Positions 1-6,982 of a stretch of 28,129 bases of DNA are shown in pieces; the stretch's first letter is position 1, and each line of letters starts with the position of its first letter. The position numbers and the translations under genes were made by a program. The stretch spans positions 1 to 28,129 of the IMG/VR virus record IMGVR_UViG_3300037264_000319. One strand, given 5' to 3'. Below the pieces are notes generated by a model that did not search any database, was not told the DNA's origin, and was given only the letters and a program-made list of their open reading frames with translations. This stretch comes from a virus.

Positions 1-1
1 A

Positions 2-538
2 ATTTGCGAAGACCTTGGGCTTAAAACCAGATTTGTTTATGGAAAACAGCCCACCTTTAGCTCTGGTAATGATTTTCAGATTATCATAGATAGTCGAGAA
101 CAAAACCCCCTTAAATTTAATGTCTTTACCGTAAGCTCTGGACTCAATGTTGGCGACTATTGTGCGACGGGGGAATATTATAGGAATATTGGATTCGAAA
201 GAAAAAGCCTCCCCGATTTGATTTCAACGATTTCTCAAGGGTATGAAAGGTTTATCAAAGAAATCGAACGGGCAAAAGAGTTGGGGATTTATTTGGTTGT
301 TCTGTGCGAGTCTGAATTAAAATTTTTGCTAGAGAAACAAGACTGGATTCATAGTCAAGCCGCGCCAGAATTTATCACCCATCGTATTAAAGAACTGATG
401 CAGAAATACGATAATGTTCAATTTTTGTTTGTAGACGGACGAGTGAAGATGGCAAACATGATTGAGAAACTGGTATCGTGTAATCAAGATATTAAAAGTC
501 TTGACCTTCAATACCTTTACGAAATGGAGTGGATATAA
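2..538 (+). CDS. ERCC4-type nuclease, 5' truncated
   Basis: The reading frame is open from base 2, so the gene starts before the window and only about 178 C-terminal residues are visible. They carry the ERCC4/XPF-type nuclease signature in order: an IDSREQ segment, then VGDY, then GFERKSLPDLI. The acidic and ERK residues form the metal-binding active site in this family, which cuts branched or flapped DNA. The rest is alpha/beta with an IYLVVLCES strand, as expected for a restriction-like nuclease fold. The stop overlaps the next start by one base (TAATG), and the gene leads directly into the packaging genes. A role in trimming branched replicated DNA before packaging, or in recombination, is inferred from position. 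The family call is fairly secure; the role is not. Confidence 0.78.
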   Translation: MCEDLGLKTRFVYGKQPTFSSGNDFQIIIDSREQNPLKFNVFTVSSGLNVGDYCATGEYYRNIGFERKSLPDLISTISQGYERFIKEIERAKELGIYLVVLCESELKFLLEKQDWIHSQAAPEFITHRIKELMQKYDNVQFLFVDGRVKMANMIEKLVSCNQDIKSLDLQYLYEMEWI

Positions 539-723
539 TGAGAAACTGGCTATTCGGAGAGAAGATGATTCAGCGTATGTTTAACTTAGAGCAACGATGG
601 ACAAGGAAAGGAATTGATATTTTAGATTGGTATTTTGAACTGGCCGAAAAATATTGTCCCCCAAGAAAAGGTAATTATGGAAACAGACACCACAAGTGTA
701 ATTGCAGAAGTAACCGCAACTAA
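538..723 (+). CDS. Small hypothetical protein, 61 aa
   Basis: This short ORF begins with an ATG sharing one base with the preceding stop and has a good ribosome-binding site (GGAG) about seven bases upstream. Its first 45 residues look like an amphipathic helical protein rich in Trp, Arg and Glu (MRNWLFGEKM, then LDWYFELAEKY). The last residues (HHKCNCRSNRN) lie in the overlap with the next gene and are probably shaped by it. I do not recognise the family. It may be a real small packaging-region protein or a translational link to the next gene. Confidence 0.45.
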   Translation: MRNWLFGEKMIQRMFNLEQRWTRKGIDILDWYFELAEKYCPPRKGNYGNRHHKCNCRSNRN

Positions 724-1867
724 TCCGCAACCAATAGTGCCAGTATCCGCAACTGTTGATGCTAAAATTATTTTATCGGACGAGCACAAAAAAAAGATTG
801 TTGACCTTTGGAATAGCAACCCAACTAAACCACCCTCTTTGAGAGAGTTGGTGGAAGTGAATTTTCCCGGCAAGGATGGGCGGTCTAATGAAGGCATGGC
901 GGTTAAGGCTTATCTTTCCGTTGCTAAGATTAAGGCGCAGACGAGTTATGAGGCTGACCACAAAGTTAAACCGGCTGACCCGGTGGTAACTCTCAAACCA
1001 GAGCAAGAAGAATTCATTAAGAATAATCTTAATCAATCGGCTATTGATATAACCAAGATTGTCTTCAACAATATTACTTTAGGTCTTGATTCGCCAGAGT
1101 ATAAGGCCGTAGCGATTCATTTGCGGGGAATTCCTGAGTATAAGAACCGTCTCGCCCTTGACGATTATAAGAGTCCACGAAATACGCCCGAAGCGATGGC
1201 GAGAATTAATCGTTACGTTCCTGTTCCAGTAGACAAGGATAAATTGACGCCCCAACAGAAAATTTGTATCGAAAGCACTTTGAATATTTTGAGTGGCATT
1301 CGTTTTCGTTACATTATCAACTCATATATGATTGAGGAACAGCGTGAGCTATTTGAATACTCCTTTGTTAATTATATTTACGATAAGGCAGACCTGATTG
1401 CAGAGGATATTGAATTGTATCTGAATTTGGCGATGGAGAACGTTGACCAAGCTGATTTGATTAGGCGGCGTAACCTTCTCAGCGACTATTTTGATACAGC
1501 CGTAGCCGCCAGCGGGGGTACGAGCGCGAGTAAGTCCATTGGAGACATGATTGATTCAATTAGTAATGCTATTGACCACTCTAAAGAACGACAGGAAAAA
1601 ATTATCAAATCTCTGCGTGGGACAAGAAGCGAGCGAATGAAGCATAAGCTTCAAGAGAACCAATCTATCTCCGCATTAATAGAAGGATTCAAACAGGAAG
1701 AACACCGTCAACGCATGGCTAAGTTTGCTATGAATAAGGACGAGAAGGTGCGAGACGTTATCCGAAAATACGAGACAATGGATAAACTAATGGCTTCTAT
1801 TTGGGGAATTTCGCCAGAGGAAATTGTCCCGCCAGAAGAAGAAAAGACCGAAGAGAAAACGGAATGA
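677..1867 (+). CDS. Probable terminase small subunit / DNA-recognition protein
   Basis: The protein has 396 residues if it starts at the ATG at 677, which has AAAAGG five bases upstream. A TTG at 635 in the same frame is a weaker choice. Residues 30-80 (SDEHKKKIVDLW, then SLRELVEV) look like a helix-turn-helix DNA-binding segment. The middle (TPQQKICIESTLNILSGIRF) and the long charged helical C-terminus resemble proteins found directly upstream of terminase large subunits in other large phages. The tail ends in a Glu/Lys-rich stretch. The stop overlaps the large terminase start by four bases (ATGA), so the two are translationally coupled. Recognition of the packaging site is inferred from position and the N-terminal domain; the length is large for a small terminase, so this could instead be a separate packaging or replication factor. 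Confidence 0.6.
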   Translation: METDTTSVIAEVTATNPQPIVPVSATVDAKIILSDEHKKKIVDLWNSNPTKPPSLRELVEVNFPGKDGRSNEGMAVKAYLSVAKIKAQTSYEADHKVKPADPVVTLKPEQEEFIKNNLNQSAIDITKIVFNNITLGLDSPEYKAVAIHLRGIPEYKNRLALDDYKSPRNTPEAMARINRYVPVPVDKDKLTPQQKICIESTLNILSGIRFRYIINSYMIEEQRELFEYSFVNYIYDKADLIAEDIELYLNLAMENVDQADLIRRRNLLSDYFDTAVAASGGTSASKSIGDMIDSISNAIDHSKERQEKIIKSLRGTRSERMKHKLQENQSISALIEGFKQEEHRQRMAKFAMNKDEKVRDVIRKYETMDKLMASIWGISPEEIVPPEEEKTEEKTE

Positions 1868-3708
1868 TAGATTGCGGATTACAAGAGAAATTTCAGTGGC
1901 CGAATATTAACCGTGAGGTTTATAATCTTAAGGGTAATATTTCAGACATAGAGGCAAAGAGGCTTTTGGCGAAATTCATTAGCTGGAATCCGGGGTTCGC
2001 TTGGGAAATGCTTTCGGGAATGGAGCTAGAGGCTTTCCAAGATTTTATCATTCGGGGCTGGATGGTTAAGAATTTTAGTATGAACATATGGAGCAGGGGC
2101 GGGTCAAAAACCGAGCTTGCAGCCGTTTTTTGCGGATTGTGGCCTATCATCCAACCGGGCGCACAGGTTGTGATTGCCGCGCCGACATTTCGAAAGAGCC
2201 GCGAAATCCTTGAACGCTTTGATAAGTTTTCTCATCACCCTAAAGCTGCCCTATTAAGACAATGTATTACCGAGCCATTAAAGCGAAAAAATGATATGTA
2301 TAGTTTGAAGATTGGAAGCGGGACTTTGGTTTCTATTCCTCTTAATCCCGCAGTCCGTGGTTTTCGTAGTAATTGTTTGTTCGTAGACGAAATGCTTTTG
2401 GTTGGAGAAGAGATGTATACTTCCGTTTTATTTCCCTTCTTAGCCGCGAGAAGCGGAGTCCAAGAAGCCCTAAAGATTAAGAATATGGAAGAGCTTTTGA
2501 TTCGTCAGGGGCTAATGACGCAGGATGAAAGACAACTTCAAACGAGTTTGAAAAAAGTCATTCTGTTGTCTTCGGCTGCTTATGAGTTTGAGTTCATGTT
2601 CGATTTGTATAATAAGTGGATTGACCAACTTAAGGATGCCAAGAAGCGAGACGATAGAATTAAGGGGACTTATTTTGTTTCACAGTTAGGGTGGGAAGCT
2701 ATCCCTGATACAATTATGGACGTTAGTATGGTTCTACAATCTAAAAAGGATATGTCCGAGTCCACTTTCAATCGGGAATATAATGCTCAATTTACAAAGG
2801 ATTCTGGCTCGTTCTTTTCAATGAAGTTGATGGAACTATGTACTGTAAAGCCCGGCCAACTTCCAAGGGCTGAATTGAAGACCGATGGTAAGTCGAAATA
2901 TATCGTCGTGGTAGATACTAATTTAAGTGCCAGTTTGACGGCTGACCATTTTGGGATGGCAGTTTTAAAAATAGATTATGAAGCCAAGAAATGTTATGTT
3001 GTTCACAATTATGCGCGAGCAGGCGTAGGATTTAAAGAGCCTTCCCGCTATTTCTATTATTTAATGAAATTCTTCAATCCTGTTGCGGTTATTTTAGATA
3101 AAGGCGCGGGTGGGTGGAGATTTGTCGAAGCTTGTATGGAGAGTGCCTTATTTAAAGACGATAAATTTATGCTGGAAGAATGGAAAGCTGATTTTGATTC
3201 AGAAGATTATTCCGAATCGCTACGGGAGGCGAAGAGGCTTTACAACGTGGAAGCGAAACGGATTGTTTATCTACAAAATTTTAGTAGCGCGACTATCAGT
3301 AAAATGAACGACAACTTGCAGATTTTTATTGAAAAACAAAAGGTCTGGTTTACTTCCTCTCTTAATAGAATGGAAGATGCTTATCAATTTGCCGAAAAAA
3401 CCTTGCCCCCGTATATCTTCGAAGAAGGGGTCGAAAAACACCGCTTTATCGAAGACTTGTTGGACGACCAAGAAGATTTGATGAATGGAATGAAGAATGA
3501 AACAGCTTTGATTGAAGTCAAAACTACCCCGCAGGGTAATCGGACATTTGATTTACCACAACATTTAAAACGCTCAGATTCACCGGGTCGAGCAAGGCGC
3601 GATTCCTATTCTTGTTTATTGATGGGATGCTGGATGGCGAAGGTATTGCTGGACATGGCTGACTATAAAGACGAACAGGCCACAATAACGCCCATGTTCT
3701 TAGGTTAA
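1864..3708 (+). CDS. terL: Terminase large subunit (packaging ATPase and nuclease)
   Basis: The protein has 614 residues and starts at the ATG overlapping the previous stop. It is the motor that pumps DNA into the prohead and cuts the concatemer. The ATPase domain shows a Walker A-like SRGGSKT (residues 77-83), a Walker B CLFVDE (171-176) and a coupling-motif-like VILLSSA (232-238). The nuclease domain shows spaced acidic residues in strands: VVVD (D351), VILD (D412) and RRDSYSCLLMG (D580), as in the RNase H-like nucleases of terminases. Walker A has Ser instead of the usual Gly before the Lys, a variant I believe occurs in other large-phage terminases. Portal follows after 25 bases. The call is strongly supported by motifs, length and neighbours. 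Confidence 0.92.
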   Translation: MIDCGLQEKFQWPNINREVYNLKGNISDIEAKRLLAKFISWNPGFAWEMLSGMELEAFQDFIIRGWMVKNFSMNIWSRGGSKTELAAVFCGLWPIIQPGAQVVIAAPTFRKSREILERFDKFSHHPKAALLRQCITEPLKRKNDMYSLKIGSGTLVSIPLNPAVRGFRSNCLFVDEMLLVGEEMYTSVLFPFLAARSGVQEALKIKNMEELLIRQGLMTQDERQLQTSLKKVILLSSAAYEFEFMFDLYNKWIDQLKDAKKRDDRIKGTYFVSQLGWEAIPDTIMDVSMVLQSKKDMSESTFNREYNAQFTKDSGSFFSMKLMELCTVKPGQLPRAELKTDGKSKYIVVVDTNLSASLTADHFGMAVLKIDYEAKKCYVVHNYARAGVGFKEPSRYFYYLMKFFNPVAVILDKGAGGWRFVEACMESALFKDDKFMLEEWKADFDSEDYSESLREAKRLYNVEAKRIVYLQNFSSATISKMNDNLQIFIEKQKVWFTSSLNRMEDAYQFAEKTLPPYIFEEGVEKHRFIEDLLDDQEDLMNGMKNETALIEVKTTPQGNRTFDLPQHLKRSDSPGRARRDSYSCLLMGCWMAKVLLDMADYKDEQATITPMFLG

Positions 3709-3719
3709 AAGTGTAAAGT
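3707..3719 (+). promoter_or_regulatory. AAAAGTGTAAA element before portal (putative late promoter)
   Basis: AAAAGTGTAAAGT begins within the terminase stop codon and lies about 14 bases before the portal ATG, with a strong ribosome-binding site (AGAGGAAAGG) in between. It is one of 11 copies of a shared element in this window and the only one with AAAG instead of AAAT at its 3' end. Promoter function is inference from repetition and placement. Confidence 0.5.
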
Positions 3720-3733
3720 ATAAGAGGAAAGGT

Positions 3734-5668
3734 ATGCCAAGAAAAAAGAAAGAAAATAATGAACCGATTAACATTGCCCAAGCTCAGAATACTCTAGCCC
3801 CCTCTTTTGCGGCTTGGGGTATTTCAGAGGAACGAACGGGGTCAGGGACAATGACTCGTACTCGACGGGGTAAAACACTTCTTACTAGCGTTCCATTAAC
3901 AGACAAATATACCTTTATTAATGAGTTGCCGCTGCCCTTTATTCGATTCTCTTATGGGGCAAATAACTATATCTCAATCCGGGAGACTCTCCAACTCATA
4001 GAAAAGGCTTATTTCGGATTTGCGCTATTCCGAAACGTAGTCGAAACTTTCGTCGAACTTTCTAATACTGATATTTATCTTAAGGGCGGGAACAAGGAAT
4101 CTCGTACCTTTATCAGCAAGTGGTTGGAGAGAGTTGGTATTTGGAATGTTGCTGACCAATGGTATCGTGATTACTTCTGGAAAGCGAATGTTTTTCCGTA
4201 TCGAAGGGATGCTAATTTCTCTGATGCCGATATTAAACAATTGCAGATGATTTATGGGTCTAAGGCGAAAATCTCTGGATTGAAACAAATTCCAATTGAT
4301 TATACATTTCTAGCCCCGGAAGACTTAGTGACCCAAGTGGGTTGGAATTATGGTGGTCAATTTTATAAAGTAATGAGTCCAGCCGAAATTCAGAGAGTGG
4401 CTAATCCTAAGACTGACGAAGACAAGCAATTTGCCGAGCAGTTTACGCCCGAAGAGCGTAAGATGGCACAACAGGGGTCATTACAGTATCAAGCAATAGA
4501 CCCCGAACGGCTCTATTATTCAACTTATAAGCGGCAGAGTTATTATCCGTTTGGAGTCCCGTTTGGATTCTCTGTCCTTGCTGATATTAACTTTAAATTG
4601 CTTTTGAATAAACTGGACGAAGAAATTGCAAAAACTCTTGACTTGGCATTACTTCATATCGCTGTTGGCGATGAAAAAACAGGTATCATTAACAACAACA
4701 ATATCTCCACTTTGCAACAGATGTTTGGTAATCCGAAGCTCCAACGAGTTTTAGTAACTGATTATACGGTAAAACTAGAGTGGAAAATTCCTCAAATAGA
4801 TACGCTACTTGGCCCGACGAAACACGAAGAAATCAACCGCCGGTTGAAGGAAGGCTTATTCTCTGCCATATTTGGAGAGGCTGAGAAATTTGCCAGTTTA
4901 TCAGTCAAGGGCAAAGTTTTGGTTGAGAAGCTTGAAGAGGCGCGGCGTGGCTTCCTAAATGATTTCTTGCAGCCTGAGATTAAACGGGTTAGTCAGATTA
5001 TGGGATTTAAGAACTTCCCAAGGGCGTATGCCAAGGATATTAGCCTTGAGGATGAAGTCACACTCCGTCGAATTTATGGGCGGCTGGCTGAAATTGGATT
5101 CCTTACTCCGCAAGAAACTTTTCAGGCGATTCAGGAAGGGATTTTACCTCTGCCAGAAGAGAGTTTGGAGAACCAAGAAGAGTTCAAGGCTCAGAAGGCT
5201 AAAGGTTTATGGGTTCCGGCAGCGAATCCACCTTCTCAATTTGTCAAGTCTGCTCCTAAACCCCCGATGATTGGGGGCGTGACTGGTAGACCGGCGGGTA
5301 CGGGGACGCCACAGACGACAAAGAAAACAAAACCGATTGGTTCAAAAGGGTCATTTAGCATGGCAAAGATTTTAGAGAAAGTTGTCGCATTAGGAGAGCT
5401 TGAAAAACTAGTTTATCCACAAGTATGTAAAATAGCCGCGCTTCAGGAAACGGATGAAACAGGTAAGCGGCTTGCTAAGACAATATCGCTATCCTTGGCA
5501 GTGAACAGGGATATTAAAGAATGGAATAGTTCAATTGAAGAATTCATTCGGAATCCGAAACTTAACGAAATTGACGAAAAAGTAAAGGCCGAAATATTTG
5601 AAATAGAACAGGAACTTGGTGTTGATAACGAACAAGCGACTATTCTATTTTTAAGTAATCGGGAGTAA
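3734..5668 (+). CDS. Portal protein
   Basis: The protein has 644 residues and follows the large terminase, the standard portal position. It would form the ring at one capsid vertex through which DNA enters and to which connectors bind. The start is supported by AGAGGAAAGG just upstream. Residues 95-150 (ALFRNVVETFVEL, then WLERVGIWNVADQWYRDYFW) match the usual portal pattern of an early helical region with a first-contact WxxRDYF-like segment. The middle contains long helices (FKLLLNKLDEEIAKTLDLALL), fitting the stem/wing region, and the C-terminal third is a Pro/Gly-rich linker followed by a charged helical tail. Length is typical for large phages. The call rests on order and fold impression rather than on a catalytic motif. 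Confidence 0.85.
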   Translation: MPRKKKENNEPINIAQAQNTLAPSFAAWGISEERTGSGTMTRTRRGKTLLTSVPLTDKYTFINELPLPFIRFSYGANNYISIRETLQLIEKAYFGFALFRNVVETFVELSNTDIYLKGGNKESRTFISKWLERVGIWNVADQWYRDYFWKANVFPYRRDANFSDADIKQLQMIYGSKAKISGLKQIPIDYTFLAPEDLVTQVGWNYGGQFYKVMSPAEIQRVANPKTDEDKQFAEQFTPEERKMAQQGSLQYQAIDPERLYYSTYKRQSYYPFGVPFGFSVLADINFKLLLNKLDEEIAKTLDLALLHIAVGDEKTGIINNNNISTLQQMFGNPKLQRVLVTDYTVKLEWKIPQIDTLLGPTKHEEINRRLKEGLFSAIFGEAEKFASLSVKGKVLVEKLEEARRGFLNDFLQPEIKRVSQIMGFKNFPRAYAKDISLEDEVTLRRIYGRLAEIGFLTPQETFQAIQEGILPLPEESLENQEEFKAQKAKGLWVPAANPPSQFVKSAPKPPMIGGVTGRPAGTGTPQTTKKTKPIGSKGSFSMAKILEKVVALGELEKLVYPQVCKIAALQETDETGKRLAKTISLSLAVNRDIKEWNSSIEEFIRNPKLNEIDEKVKAEIFEIEQELGVDNEQATILFLSNRE

Positions 5669-5671
5669 AAA

Positions 5672-6493
5672 ATGAAAAAGAAATTTTTGGCAATCGCATT
5701 GCTCTGTATGCTAATGCTCCAAATCAGTTGTTCTTACCTCGTTCCAACCAAAAGCGAACTTCAAGCGAGATACGATATAGCTTATCAAAATCAAGTCGTC
5801 GCGGCAGCGGGTTATGTTTCGGCGGCTAAAGACGTAGTTGAAATACTTTCCTTTTCTAACCAAACGTCAGAAGTTCTTGTCAGTGAGAATTTGTTAACAA
5901 AGGCAGAGAGTCTACTTCCTAGACCGGCGATTAAAGACAGGATAGATGTTCACGGATTATTGTCAACAAATAAGTCCACTCTTGCCAAAGCCAACACGAA
6001 ATTAAAAGATAAATGGACGACAGACGTTCAACGGGACGAAAGAATCGTGTCCTTAAAGAAACAGGTAGATACAGAAGATAGGAAGGTGGATGCTCTTGCC
6101 GCCAAATATGAAGAAGCTAATAATAAGCAAATCTGGTGGAAATTCTGGACTTGGACGGGCAGCACCCTTGTTATCGGTGGAATCATTGCGGCTTGTGTAT
6201 TTTTTCCTGCTTTAATTCCAGTTGTTCTTGCTGTAGTCAGAATGATTATCAATACATTTGTGAGCTTTATTCAGTGGCTTGTTCCTGCTTTTAGTAGAAC
6301 CATTAAAGGTATTTCTAATTTTAAAACGCAACTTAATGCGGAAGCAGAAGCTAACAAGGCACTCCCGCCTGATAAGAAAATTACTTACACGCCAGAAGAG
6401 GTCAGTCATTATTTAGGAGAAGAATTAAAGAAAGCAACCGACGAAAAAGATAAAGAAGTCATTTCAAAGCTAAAGACCAAAATAAAGGCGTAA
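5672..6493 (+). CDS. Putative lipoprotein with hydrophobic hairpin or transmembrane helix
   Basis: The protein has 273 residues; GGGAG lies six bases before the ATG. The N-terminus is a signal peptide with a lysine-rich start, a hydrophobic core and a lipobox-like LQISC, giving a lipidated Cys at residue 20 (the -3 position is Gln, slightly off consensus). Residues 21-155 are helical and charged. Residues 164-207 form a long hydrophobic stretch that could be one or two membrane helices, preceded by a Trp-rich belt (IWWKFWTW). A charged tail of about 65 residues follows. An outer-membrane lipid anchor plus an inner-membrane helix is the layout of single-protein spanins, but a superinfection-exclusion or envelope protein is equally possible. 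Its place between portal and protease is odd for any of these roles. Confidence 0.6.
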   Translation: MKKKFLAIALLCMLMLQISCSYLVPTKSELQARYDIAYQNQVVAAAGYVSAAKDVVEILSFSNQTSEVLVSENLLTKAESLLPRPAIKDRIDVHGLLSTNKSTLAKANTKLKDKWTTDVQRDERIVSLKKQVDTEDRKVDALAAKYEEANNKQIWWKFWTWTGSTLVIGGIIAACVFFPALIPVVLAVVRMIINTFVSFIQWLVPAFSRTIKGISNFKTQLNAEAEANKALPPDKKITYTPEEVSHYLGEELKKATDEKDKEVISKLKTKIKA

Positions 6494-6504
6494 AAGTGTA
6501 AATA
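6492..6504 (+). promoter_or_regulatory. AAAAGTGTAAATA element (putative late promoter)
   Basis: An exact copy of the shared element starts inside the stop codon of the lipoprotein gene and ends 23 bases before the ATG at 6528. No TTGACA-like box lies 17 bases upstream of it. Promoter function is inferred. Confidence 0.55.
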
Positions 6505-6527
6505 ATTCATCAGAAGGAATATTTCAT

Positions 6528-6890
6528 ATGACGAAAGAACAAATCAAGCAATTCAAAACTGAATCCGAAGACCTTTCTCTCAAGGCTAAGGGCGCACTTG
6601 ATACCTTTCAAAAGGCGATTGCTGCAATGCCCGGTGATGTAGCGGTTAGCCCTCAAGACATGAAAACGATTTGTGAAAATCTGTATGGTTCGATGAGTTA
6701 TCTACACGATAGGATTAGTAATTTGGCAACAGCGATGTATAACCATTCTGATAACGGTCACTTGCCCCCGATTCCTTCAAACTCCCATATGCAGAAAGCA
6801 TTGAAAGTGCTTGGTTTGGATTCAGAATACGAATCCGCGCCAAAACGCACCGTTTATGCTGGCAAGGCTGAGTATATTGTCGGAGAGTAA
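6528..6890 (+). CDS. Hypothetical protein, 120 aa
   Basis: The ATG has AGAAGGAA upstream at suitable distance. The protein is soluble, mostly helical in its first 80 residues (SEDLSLKAKGALDTFQKAI, then MSYLHDRISNLATAMYNHSD), followed by a Pro-rich turn (HLPPIPSN) and a short tail. I see no signal peptide, membrane segment or known motif. It sits between the lipoprotein and protease genes with its own putative promoter, so it is probably a head-assembly accessory, but I do not recognise a family. Confidence 0.7.
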   Translation: MTKEQIKQFKTESEDLSLKAKGALDTFQKAIAAMPGDVAVSPQDMKTICENLYGSMSYLHDRISNLATAMYNHSDNGHLPPIPSNSHMQKALKVLGLDSEYESAPKRTVYAGKAEYIVGE

Positions 6891-6963
6891 TGAGAAAGAA
6901 GATTGAAAACTATTGCTCATAGTACGACTTAAATTAATTATCGAACAGCTTAAATATCCGATA

Positions 6964-6976
6964 AAAAGTGTAAATA
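6964..6976 (+). promoter_or_regulatory. AAAAGTGTAAATA element (putative late promoter)
   Basis: This exact copy ends only six bases before the protease ATG at 6983. There is no ribosome-binding site in the gap. If the element is a -10-type box, transcription would begin at or next to the start codon. Confidence 0.55.
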
Positions 6977-6982
6977 TTATAA

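Noticed and set aside
694-702. AAGTGTAAT, a partial copy of the shared promoter element near the small terminase start
   Set aside because: It lies downstream of the chosen ATG, lacks the AAATA end and has no gene start after it; probably chance.
622-897. Minus-strand open frames throughout, for example here, in the repeat fibre gene and near 23597-23956
   Set aside because: They mirror strong + strand genes, lack ribosome-binding sites and give low-complexity or repeat-mirrored proteins.
6890-6922. A ten-residue ORF overlapping the stop of the gene at 6528
   Set aside because: It is too short and has no support; the ribosome-binding-like GGAGAG is only two bases from the ATG.
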